The notes under the pieces: generated by a model
The model's database searches: none
Told to the model about the DNA's origin: nothing
The model's input: only the letters and a program-made list of their open reading frames with translations
From: DATAXP01 sp963708675
GTDB taxonomy: Bacteria > Planctomycetota > Planctomycetia > Pirellulales > PNKZ01
DNA: 64,000 nucleotides
Direction: 5' to 3'
NCBI GenBank assembly: GCA_963708675.1
Contig: CAVPTO010000003.1
Span: forward strand, 5,394,001-5,458,000
Program-made: the position numbers and the translations under genes
In this document: positions 17,630 through 25,023 of the stretch, in pieces
How the letters are laid out: every line of letters begins with the position of its first letter
How positions within the stretch are numbered: position 1 is the first letter of the stretch

Positions 17630-18289
17630 TTATAGCGCGTGGCCGTTGTGCATGCGTTGCGACGAATCCGCGAGCAGCGCGCCGACGAACGTCTCGTCCG
17701 TAGGTCGCAACCGACATACGAGCTCGACGACGGTGTCGACGTTCATTTTCACCAGAACGTTTGCCCGATGTTTTTCGGCCGTTTTGGGGCTGATATCCAG
17801 CTCCCGCGCGATCTGCTTCGTGTCGCGAGCCCTGGCCAGCAACTGCATCACCTCACGTTCACGGGCGGTCAATCGCGACAAGTCGCGCATGAGTAGATTG
17901 CGGTGTTCGTAGGTGATCAGATCCGATCGGATCGCCGCTTGAACACGATTGAGCAATGCCTGGTCATCGAACGGCTTCTCGAAAAAGTCGCGTGCGCCGC
18001 GCCGCATGGCACTCACGGCCATCGGAACGTCGGCATAGCCGGAGATGAAGATGACCGGAATCGTGATGCCGCGTTCCAGGAGCTCGTCTTGCAGATCGAG
18101 CCCGTTCATCGCGCCATCTAAGCGAACATCGAGCACGATGCAGCCCGGCTGCCCTTCGTATTGCGACAAGAAACTTTCGGCGTCGGAGAATTCTTCGGTC
18201 TTGTGCCCAGCCGAATTCAGCAACAGCCGCAATGGCCTGCGAACTCGTTCGTCGTCTTCGATCAAGAAGACCATCGTCGCGGCGGGCAT
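17630..18289 (-). CDS. FixJ/NarL-type response regulator (REC-LuxR HTH)
   Basis: The 219-aa protein starts MPAATMVFLIEDDERVRRPL. The receiver domain (about 5-120) has the acidic pair Asp12/Asp13, phospho-acceptor Asp54 (GCIVLDVRLDG), Ser at FISGYAD, and Lys in FFEKPFDD. The LuxR-type helix-turn-helix (about 140-200) reads LTAREREVMQLLA and TKQIARELDISPKTAEKHRA. I chose ATG 18289; the frame continues upstream only through a 33-base tandem repeat. It is divergent from the CheB-CheR-kinase gene and is the natural output regulator for it, though that pairing is inference. It ends four bases after the convergent CHAD stop. Confidence 0.93.
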   Translation of the reverse strand: MPAATMVFLIEDDERVRRPLRLLLNSAGHKTEEFSDAESFLSQYEGQPGCIVLDVRLDGAMNGLDLQDELLERGITIPVIFISGYADVPMAVSAMRRGARDFFEKPFDDQALLNRVQAAIRSDLITYEHRNLLMRDLSRLTAREREVMQLLARARDTKQIARELDISPKTAEKHRANVLVKMNVDTVVELVCRLRPTDETFVGALLADSSQRMHNGHAL

Positions 18290-18306
18290 CGTGCAGTCCC
18301 TTCCCA

Positions 18307-18372
18307 TTCCCCGTTCGTGGATACAGCGTTGTGATCCGTTTCCCCGTTCGTGGATACAGCCTTGTGATCCGT
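18307..18372. repeat. Two tandem 33-base repeats in a divergent regulatory region
   Basis: 18307-18339 and 18340-18372 are identical except for one base (G at 18328, C at 18361). They lie 18 bases upstream of the response-regulator ATG (18289, minus strand) and next to the palindrome at 18373-18387. Three helical turns per repeat would place bound proteins on the same DNA face. They could be regulator-binding sites or a recent slippage duplication. Confidence 0.8.
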
Positions 18373-18387
18373 CCGTTATGATAACGG
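18373..18387. promoter_or_regulatory. Perfect palindrome, candidate operator between the regulator and CheB-CheR genes
   Basis: CCGTTATGATAACGG has perfect 7-base arms around one central base. It directly abuts the second tandem repeat. A lone copy of the half-site ATAACGG occurs at 18451-18457, seven bases after the start of the CheB-CheR gene. This fits a dimeric LuxR/FixJ-type regulator, possibly the divergently encoded one, but binding is not shown. Confidence 0.55.
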
Positions 18388-18443
18388 CGCGCAACGACGC
18401 TGTAGCACTCCTTTCGCCGATTTGACAACCACACAGGCTATTT

Positions 18444-21026
18444 ATGTCAGATAACGGCCCGATCGATCATGAAGATGACGATCCGTCAGAAAGCGGACAC
18501 GATCGTCTTGCGGAACCGGTGAATGTCGAAGAGCCGCCGCGGCTCGGCTTTCCCGTCATTGGTATCGGGGCATCGGCCGGTGGACTGGAAGCCTACAGCG
18601 ACTTCTTCAAGGCCATGCCGCCCGATTCAGGCATGGCCTTCGTGCTGATCCAGCACTTGCCGCCCGAGCGCGACAGTCTGATGGCGGAGATTCTCAGCAA
18701 TCGCACTCAAATGCCCGTACGCGAGGTGGTTGATGGTATCTCGGTCGAGCCCAATCACGTTTACGTCATTCGTCCAGGCCGCACGTTGACGATCAAGAAC
18801 GGCGCGCTGCACCTCGGAGAACCGTTGGAGAAGCCGGGACATCGCCGGGCGGTCGACGATTTTTTCCGCTCGCTGGCCGAAGAACAGCGCGAGCGGGCGA
18901 TCTGCATCGTAATGTCGGGAATGGGCAGCAATGGCACTGCTGGCGCTCGAGCGGTCAAGGCCGTGGGCGGCGTATGCATCGCCCAGGATCCCGATTCCGC
19001 TAGTTTCTCGTCGATGCCTCGGTCGCTGATCGACTCGGGTTTGGCCGATTTTGTGCTGCGCCCCGAGGAAATCCCTGATTTTCTGCAGCGGTACGCTCAG
19101 CATCCCTACGTGCTCGGTCAGCCGGCGCCGACGATGCTGCAGCGGCGCGATCAGCAGCAACTGCTAGAGATTTTCTCGGTGCTGAGAACGCGAACCCGGC
19201 ACGCGTTCGACGGCTACAAGAAGCCGACCGTGCTCCGCCGGATTCAGCGTCGCATGAGTTTGAGCCAAGTCACGAGCCTGGTCGAATATGTCAAACTGCT
19301 GCGCCAAAGTCCGAACGAGATCTCGTCGCTCGCCGACGATCTGTTGATCCATGTCACTGGTTTCTTCCGCGATCCCGAAGCCTGGCAATCGCTGTACGAG
19401 AAGGTCATCGTCCCCCTCGTCGACCAGCGCCAATCCGACAGTTCGATCCGGGCGTGGGTCACCGCCTGCTCGAGCGGCGAAGAGGCCTACACCTTGGCGA
19501 TGCTGCTGGTCGAGGCGATGGAAGTTGCGTCGAAGCAATTCGACATCAAGATCTTTGCCACCGACACGGCCGACCGAACGCTCGCGCATGCCCGCGCGGG
19601 TTCGTATCCGATGGGCATCGAAGGCGAAGTCACGCCGGAACGGCTGGAGCGCTTTTTCGACAAGGACGATTCGAACTACCGCGTGAAAAAAGAGCTGCGC
19701 GAGCTCGTGGTGTTCGCGCCGCAAAACGTGCTGCAAGACCCGCCGTTCTCGCGGTTGGACATTTGCACCTGCCGCAATCTGCTCATTTATCTCGAGCCCG
19801 AGATTCAGCGGCGTATTCTGTCGCTGCTGCATTTTGGCCTCCGCGAAGGGGGCGCACTCTTTCTCGGCAATGCCGAGACCGTCGCCGACGGCATGTTCGA
19901 GACGATCGACAAAAAGTGGCGCATCTACCGCCGCATCGGCCCCACGCACAATGGCTCGGCGAGTTTGCCGCACCCAGCACTGAGCAGCCTGGTCGAGCCC
20001 GAGAAGACACGAGCGCGGGAGATGCCTCGGCAGTCGATGGCACAGATCGCGCAAAAGGCACTATTGTCGCGATTCACACCGCCGTCGGTCGTCATCGATC
20101 GGCAGCATCGCATCGCGTTCTTTCATGGCAACACCGACCCGTTTCTGACACAACCGCCTGGCGAGCCGACGCGCGATGTTTTGCTGCAGTGCCGCGAGGC
20201 CATTCGCAACGCCGTGCGCACAGCGATCCATCAGGGAATGACTCACAACGCCTCGGTCGTGGTGCGCGATGGTTACATCGAAACCGAGACCGGCCGCATG
20301 CGCGTCGAGGTGTCGATTGCGCCCCTCGATCATCGCTTGGCGCAGGGATATTACCTTCTCAGCTTTGCGCTCGTGCGGCGTTCGGAATATACGGGGTCGT
20401 CCGCGCACGGCGACCAAACGGCGGCCGACGACGATCCGCGACAACTGGAAGAAGAGCTCAACCGAGTTCGCGACGAGTTGCAAAACACGATCGAGGAACT
20501 GCAAACCAGCAACGAAGAGTTGAAAGCTTCGAGCGAAGAATCGACGTCGATCAACGAAGAGCTGCAATCGACCAACGAAGAGCTCGAAACAAGCAAAGAA
20601 GAGTTGCAGTCGCTGAACGAAGAGTTGACGACCGTCAACACCCAACTGCAAAGCAAGATGGAGGAGCTTGAAGCGACGAGCGCCGACCTCGACAGCCTGC
20701 TCAGCAGTACCGACATCGCGGTCATCTTTCTCGACAATCATTTCCGTATCCGCCGCTTTACGCCGGCCGTGAAAGACTTGCTCGAGCTGATTCCGTCGGA
20801 CGTCGGACGCCCGTTGGCCAATCTGGCTCGCAAGTTCGACGACCCGGAGTTGCTCGTCAACGCGCAAACCGTGCTCGACAAGCTGGTCTCGATCGAAAAA
20901 GAAATGCGAAGCGACAGCGGCCATTGGTACGTGCGCCGCGTGCTGCCTCACCGCACCGCCGACAATCGCATTGGCGGCGTGGTGATGACGTTCGTCGACA
21001 TCACCGCGCAAGCAAGCCGAACATAA
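18444..21026 (+). CDS. CheB-CheR-coiled-coil-PAS protein; N-terminal part of a frameshift-split hybrid kinase
   Basis: The 860-aa open frame starts with a CheB-type methylesterase domain (about 36-220; Ser44 in GIGASAGG, His in IQHLPPE). The catalytic Asp position reads GMGSNGTAG, with Asn163 instead of Asp. A CheR methyltransferase domain follows (about 230-490; AWVTACSSGEEAYTLAML, IFATDTAD, CRNLLIY). A heptad-rich coiled coil (about 675-750, repeated 'NEEL') and a PAS domain (about 750-855) complete it. The frame ends at TAA 21024 just after FVDITAQ. The expected continuation (KQAEHKADIAHQRAQ) lies in another frame from 21010 and runs into the kinase at 21070. Restoring two bases would join both into a 1517-aa protein. 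Such fusions occur outside classical chemotaxis. Confidence 0.9.
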   Translation: MSDNGPIDHEDDDPSESGHDRLAEPVNVEEPPRLGFPVIGIGASAGGLEAYSDFFKAMPPDSGMAFVLIQHLPPERDSLMAEILSNRTQMPVREVVDGISVEPNHVYVIRPGRTLTIKNGALHLGEPLEKPGHRRAVDDFFRSLAEEQRERAICIVMSGMGSNGTAGARAVKAVGGVCIAQDPDSASFSSMPRSLIDSGLADFVLRPEEIPDFLQRYAQHPYVLGQPAPTMLQRRDQQQLLEIFSVLRTRTRHAFDGYKKPTVLRRIQRRMSLSQVTSLVEYVKLLRQSPNEISSLADDLLIHVTGFFRDPEAWQSLYEKVIVPLVDQRQSDSSIRAWVTACSSGEEAYTLAMLLVEAMEVASKQFDIKIFATDTADRTLAHARAGSYPMGIEGEVTPERLERFFDKDDSNYRVKKELRELVVFAPQNVLQDPPFSRLDICTCRNLLIYLEPEIQRRILSLLHFGLREGGALFLGNAETVADGMFETIDKKWRIYRRIGPTHNGSASLPHPALSSLVEPEKTRAREMPRQSMAQIAQKALLSRFTPPSVVIDRQHRIAFFHGNTDPFLTQPPGEPTRDVLLQCREAIRNAVRTAIHQGMTHNASVVVRDGYIETETGRMRVEVSIAPLDHRLAQGYYLLSFALVRRSEYTGSSAHGDQTAADDDPRQLEEELNRVRDELQNTIEELQTSNEELKASSEESTSINEELQSTNEELETSKEELQSLNEELTTVNTQLQSKMEELEATSADLDSLLSSTDIAVIFLDNHFRIRRFTPAVKDLLELIPSDVGRPLANLARKFDDPELLVNAQTVLDKLVSIEKEMRSDSGHWYVRRVLPHRTADNRIGGVVMTFVDITAQASRT

Positions 21027-21069
21027 GGCCGATATTGCACACCAACGTGCGCAAGACGTTCTGGATCAG

Positions 21070-22995
21070 ATGTCGGCCGCCATCGTGCTGGCCGATTCGG
21101 TCGGGCATATCACGTTCGCCAACAGGGGCGTCGAACGCATCTTCGGCTTCTCGGCCAAGTACGTATCGGGAACCGCGGACTACCGTCACTGGCCATTCAT
21201 GCACCTCGACGGCACGCCGTATGGCGAACACGAAATGCCGCTCGCCCGCGCGATCGAGCAACGCGAAAACGTCGCCGGCGAGTTGATGCGCTTCCGCCGT
21301 CCGGACGGCCGAGAGATCAACCTTTCATCCAACGCCGTAGCCATCAAGGATGCCAACGGCGAAGTGACGGCCGCATTGATGGTGTGCACCGATGTCAGCG
21401 AACAGCGCGACGCGGAGCAAGCGCTTCTCGAAAGCGAAGAACGCTATCGATTGCTCGTTCACGCGCTCGACGAAGGAGTTCTGTGGGTCGACGCTGACGG
21501 CCTGGTGGTCGCCTCGAACCCGGCGGCCGCGCGCATTTTGGGCCTGAAACCCGATCAACTCAACGGCAGCGATCCTAAACGCTGGGCGAAGCGATTGGTT
21601 CGCGCCGATCGGTCACCGCTGCCGATCGAGGAACTGCCGGTGAAGCTGTGTCTGGCCCGGGGAGAGCCTTGCAACGATGTGATCGTCGGCGCGTTGTCCG
21701 ACACGGTGGAGCTCCAGTGGTTGTCGTTCGATTGTTCGCCGTTGTTTCGCGACGACGAAGCCAAGCCGTACGCCGCGGTCTGTTCGTTTTCGGATATCAC
21801 GCAGCGCAAACGCACCGAGGAAACTCTGCGTGACGCCAAAGCGGCGGCCGAAGCGGCCAACCATGCCAAGGACCAGTTCCTTGCGACCATTTCTCACGAG
21901 CTGCGTACACCGCTCTCGGCCATCGGCCTGTGGGCGCGTGTCCTTTCGAACAAGCCCGATCGGGGTGAGCAGTTTCAGGAAGCGATCGAGGGCATCTTGC
22001 ACGGCGTGCAATCGCAGAAGAAGTTGATCGACGATTTGATTGACAGTTCGCGCATCGCGATGGGCAAGTTGCGTCTCGACCTGCGCAAAGTCGATTTAGG
22101 TCCCGTCATCGCCGGCGCGATTGGGGCTATGCGTGCGGCTGCTGAGAATAAACGCATCGACCTGCGCGAGCAGATCGACCCGAATCTCGGTGTCGTCGTT
22201 GCCGATGCCGACCGTCTCGAACAGGTGCTCTGGAATCTGTTGTCGAATGCCGTGAAGTTCACGCACGATGGAGGCGCGATCGACGTTTCGATTGCGAGGC
22301 GCGACGGCCATGTCGAGTTTCGCGTTGCCGACACCGGACAAGGGATCACGTCCGAGGTGCTGCCGCATGTGTTCGCTCCCTTTCGCCAAGGCGCGGCCAC
22401 GGGCGCTCATCGCGCCTCGGGCGGTTTGGGCCTCGGCCTGTCGATAGCCAAGGAAATCGTCGAGCTTCATGGCGGAACGATCAACGTTACCAGTGCCGGC
22501 GCAGGCCAAGGAACGACCGCCGTCGTTCGCTTGCCCCTGGCAAGGCTGGGGCAACGCGCTGTCGAGAAGTCCAGCAAGCGTGACGACCACGCGTCGCCGA
22601 TTGGCCGTTTGAATGGAATCGACGTGCTGCTTGTCGAAGACGACGCGGCCAACCGTTATGCGGTTGAGGCGTTGCTGCGCTTTGAAGGAGCGTCCGTGAT
22701 CGCGGTCGATTCGGGCGCAGCCGCGCTTCAGGAGTATCAAGGCAAGCCTCCAGCGATTATCGTCGCCGACATCAACATGCCCGAGATGAACGGTTACGAG
22801 CTGATTCAACGCATTCGCGCCATCGAGTCGGAGACTGGCACCGCGCGCGTTCCAGCCATCGCCTTGACGGCGCTCACCGGCGAGCGCGAGCAAACGCGCG
22901 CCATCGAAAGCGGCTTCGACCGCCATGTGTCGAAACCTCCCGACCCTGCCGCGCTTTTCAACACGATCGCTCAGCTCGTTCGCGACGCCACCTAA
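21070..22995 (+). CDS. PAS-PAS-histidine kinase-receiver; C-terminal part of the split hybrid protein
   Basis: The 641-aa open frame begins inside a PAS domain (AAIVLADSVGHITFANRGVERIFG). A second PAS follows (about 120-245), then HisKA with phospho-acceptor His276 (TISHELRTPLSAI) and the ATPase domain (NLLSNAVKFT, VADTGQGI, GGLGLGLSI). A C-terminal receiver follows (about 510-635) with Asp567 (VADINMPEMNG). The sequence before ATG 21070 is in frame back to 21010 and resembles the normal linker after the PAS of the preceding gene. The ATG is therefore probably an internal methionine, not a true start. If both parts are made separately, the kinase would be detached from the CheB/CheR sensor half. 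Confidence 0.9.
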   Translation: MSAAIVLADSVGHITFANRGVERIFGFSAKYVSGTADYRHWPFMHLDGTPYGEHEMPLARAIEQRENVAGELMRFRRPDGREINLSSNAVAIKDANGEVTAALMVCTDVSEQRDAEQALLESEERYRLLVHALDEGVLWVDADGLVVASNPAAARILGLKPDQLNGSDPKRWAKRLVRADRSPLPIEELPVKLCLARGEPCNDVIVGALSDTVELQWLSFDCSPLFRDDEAKPYAAVCSFSDITQRKRTEETLRDAKAAAEAANHAKDQFLATISHELRTPLSAIGLWARVLSNKPDRGEQFQEAIEGILHGVQSQKKLIDDLIDSSRIAMGKLRLDLRKVDLGPVIAGAIGAMRAAAENKRIDLREQIDPNLGVVVADADRLEQVLWNLLSNAVKFTHDGGAIDVSIARRDGHVEFRVADTGQGITSEVLPHVFAPFRQGAATGAHRASGGLGLGLSIAKEIVELHGGTINVTSAGAGQGTTAVVRLPLARLGQRAVEKSSKRDDHASPIGRLNGIDVLLVEDDAANRYAVEALLRFEGASVIAVDSGAAALQEYQGKPPAIIVADINMPEMNGYELIQRIRAIESETGTARVPAIALTALTGEREQTRAIESGFDRHVSKPPDPAALFNTIAQLVRDAT

Positions 22996-23142
22996 CTCAT
23001 CGCTTCGCCGATCTAAAACCGACGCCTCCGCTTGCCTCTTCGCGGTTCCCTGTCGCGGTCGACGCGTATAATGCCCACGACGTCGAGTCCCTCTTCCATC
23101 GACGGCTACACGAATCGACGAATGCACGCGAGGTTTAGCGCG

Positions 23143-23463
23143 ATGACCAGACCTGTAACAGTGAACATTCCGCATACGCTCGGCACGGACGAGGCTCGCC
23201 GTCGGCTCGAGCAAGGCTTCGCGAAGATCTCGCAGCAGCTTTCGAGCGGTCTCATGGGCGTCGTTTCAATGCAACAGCGATGGGAAGGCGACACGTTGCA
23301 CTTCGAAGGCGGCGCGATGGGCCAGAAACTCACCGGTCGACTCGAAGTGAAAAGCGACACGGTGCAAATCCAGATCGACGTCCCGGAAATGCTCGCGGCC
23401 TTGGCCGATCGCATTCTCGTGCGCGTGCAAAAAGAGACGAAAGCGCTTCTTGAAAAGAAGTGA
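23143..23463 (+). CDS. Polyhydroxyalkanoic-acid-system family protein
   Basis: The 106-aa protein begins MTRPVTVNIPHTLGTDEARR. The pattern 'IPH.LG..EAR.R' followed by LHFEGGAMGQKLTGRLEVKSD and a C-terminal helix rich in Lys fits the PHA_gran_rgn family. Some members of that family associate with PHA granules. No pha synthase is nearby, so a PHA role is uncertain; many members lie away from PHA genes. I chose ATG 23143 because family members start near MTxPVxVxIPH; ATG 23122 would add seven residues. It is convergent with the WYL regulator. Confidence 0.75.
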   Translation: MTRPVTVNIPHTLGTDEARRRLEQGFAKISQQLSSGLMGVVSMQQRWEGDTLHFEGGAMGQKLTGRLEVKSDTVQIQIDVPEMLAALADRILVRVQKETKALLEKK

Positions 23464-23497
23464 CCATTGCGGATTCCCGTCTCCGCAGAAGGGCCGC

Positions 23498-24211
23498 TCA
23501 GCGTTTGCTGAATGTCTCGTCCCGCCGCCTATCGAATTGCTCGTCCAAGAGTTCAGCGTCAACGATTGCACTCACCTTGAACTCCTTGTTCTGACGGTGA
23601 AGCGACGACCTGCCGCTAACGGTCCATTCCTCTTCTTGGTAGATCAAGCTTCCGGGAAATAGCTTCGTCGACATGACGGCTCGCTCGCTCTGAAACGAGA
23701 TGCGAATGGCCCTCGATTCAGCGATAGCTCGCATGAGAGCGTCGAAGTACGGAATCATGCGAGGGCTGCCATTCATTGACGTTGAGTGCGCACAGGCGCT
23801 ACGGATATTTGCGATCTGCTCCCGGGCGGCGCCGGTGAGCCGTGACGTCAGCTTTGCGATTGCGAGGTTGACCAGCACGTTGAGTTCTTTCGACGGCAAC
23901 GGCCTAGTCGTTGAGATGGCCAGCATCAGTGCGGCTAACTCTTTGGCAGTCAACTGAGGATGCGACGCCGAGTACAACGACGAGAAGCGATGTGCTCGAT
24001 GAGGTTCGCTGTACTCCAAAGGAAGGCCGACTTTCTGAAGGACCTTCAAGTATCGGAACACTGTGCGGCGAGTGACGGAAAGCGTATCGGCCAACTCGTT
24101 GATCGAATATGGCGAGCCCGACTGCATGAGCGTGACGAGACGAAGTAGCTTCTCCATCCGCTCAAAGGCACGTGACTTATAGTGATGCGAGTTCGATACG
24201 TTCTTTGACAT
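23498..24211 (-). CDS. YafY-like transcriptional regulator (HTH plus WYL-type domain)
   Basis: The 237-aa protein has an N-terminal winged helix-turn-helix of DeoR/HTH_11 type (ERMEKLLRLVTLMQSG, NELADTLSVTRRTVFRYLKVLQKVG). A helical linker with HPQLTAKELAALMLAI follows, then a C-terminal WYL-like domain (about 150-235; AIAESRAIRISFQS, WTVSGRSSLHRQNKEFKV). WYL domains bind nucleotides or nucleic acid and often control DNA-damage or defence genes; no defence genes are adjacent. The domain seems to lack the C-terminal WCX region of longer members. It is divergent from the ECF sigma gene with 167 bases between, so it may regulate either itself or that operon. Confidence 0.82.
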   Translation of the reverse strand: MSKNVSNSHHYKSRAFERMEKLLRLVTLMQSGSPYSINELADTLSVTRRTVFRYLKVLQKVGLPLEYSEPHRAHRFSSLYSASHPQLTAKELAALMLAISTTRPLPSKELNVLVNLAIAKLTSRLTGAAREQIANIRSACAHSTSMNGSPRMIPYFDALMRAIAESRAIRISFQSERAVMSTKLFPGSLIYQEEEWTVSGRSSLHRQNKEFKVSAIVDAELLDEQFDRRRDETFSKR

Positions 24212-24378
24212 GGTTGATTGCGGGCCCCGGGGTGCCCCTGTTTAGCTGCAAATGGCGAGCAAATGTGACAGGCAATTTCAATGCGTTTTTAATTTCACTT
24301 GACGCCTCGCAGAACTAAGTCGATATACAGCCATGAGTTGGGAAACCGGTTGCGGCGATGAAGACTCGTTCGTAGATT

Positions 24379-25023
24379 GTGAAAGTGGCCACCTCGATTG
24401 AAAATGCTCGCGACGACTCAGTCGCGTCGGACTGTGATCAGCAGTTGCTTGAGTCCTATCAGGCCGGTGTGCCCGGGGCTTTGGACGAAATCGTGTCCCG
24501 ATATCGGCCTGAGTTGGCGGCCTTGATCGGCAATCACCTAAACGCCTCGCTTGCTCCGCGGCTCGACCCTTCGGACGTGGTGCAAGAGACGTTGGCAGAG
24601 GCCATTCGACGGCTGCCGGACTACGCGCCCAAGCAGCCAATCCCCCTCCGGTTCTGGCTGCGTCGGATCGCGATCGATCGCGTCGTCATGGAACGCAGGA
24701 AGCACCTGCAATCGCTCGCTCGATCACAGCGCCGAGAAATCGCTCGTGACGACCACTTGGTGATCGACAGTCACCAATCATCGCCCAGCCAACATTACGC
24801 CAAGCTAGAGCGACTGCAGCAGGTGCAGGTCGCGATGACAAGACTCAGCGAAGATGACCAGGCCATACTCTACTTGCGAATCTTCGAGTCCCTTAGATAC
24901 GACGAGATCGGACAGCTCCTTAAGATTGATACGGCTGCTGCCCGCAAACGCGTCGGTCGCGCCCTCGTGCGTTTGACTTCGCGATTCGCGGAATGTGGGT
25001 TGTCGAAAGGCGATCTATGTTAG
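24379..25023 (+). CDS. ECF-type RNA polymerase sigma factor
   Basis: The 214-aa protein has region 2 (about 22-95; VPGALDEIVSRYRPEL, PSDVVQETLAEAIRRL, IPLRFWLRRIAIDRVV) and region 4 (about 145-205; DDQAILYLRIFESLRYDEIGQLL, AAARKRVGRALVRL). This fits sigma factors linked to planctomycete Ser/Thr kinases. The first start seen is GTG 24379. The stop overlaps the kinase gene's ATG by seven bases, so the two are translated together. The kinase is the likely regulator in place of an anti-sigma factor. Its target promoters are unknown. Confidence 0.93.
   Translation: MKVATSIENARDDSVASDCDQQLLESYQAGVPGALDEIVSRYRPELAALIGNHLNASLAPRLDPSDVVQETLAEAIRRLPDYAPKQPIPLRFWLRRIAIDRVVMERRKHLQSLARSQRREIARDDHLVIDSHQSSPSQHYAKLERLQQVQVAMTRLSEDDQAILYLRIFESLRYDEIGQLLKIDTAAARKRVGRALVRLTSRFAECGLSKGDLC

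Noticed and set aside
16629..17717. Extended N-terminus of the NYN nuclease gene (561 codons)
   Set aside because: The added part is antisense to the CHAD gene; the NYN fold begins at MHLLIDGYN.
18422..18450. TTGACA as the -35 box of the CheB-CheR promoter
   Set aside because: A -10 at the normal spacing would fall on the start codon; no leader could form.
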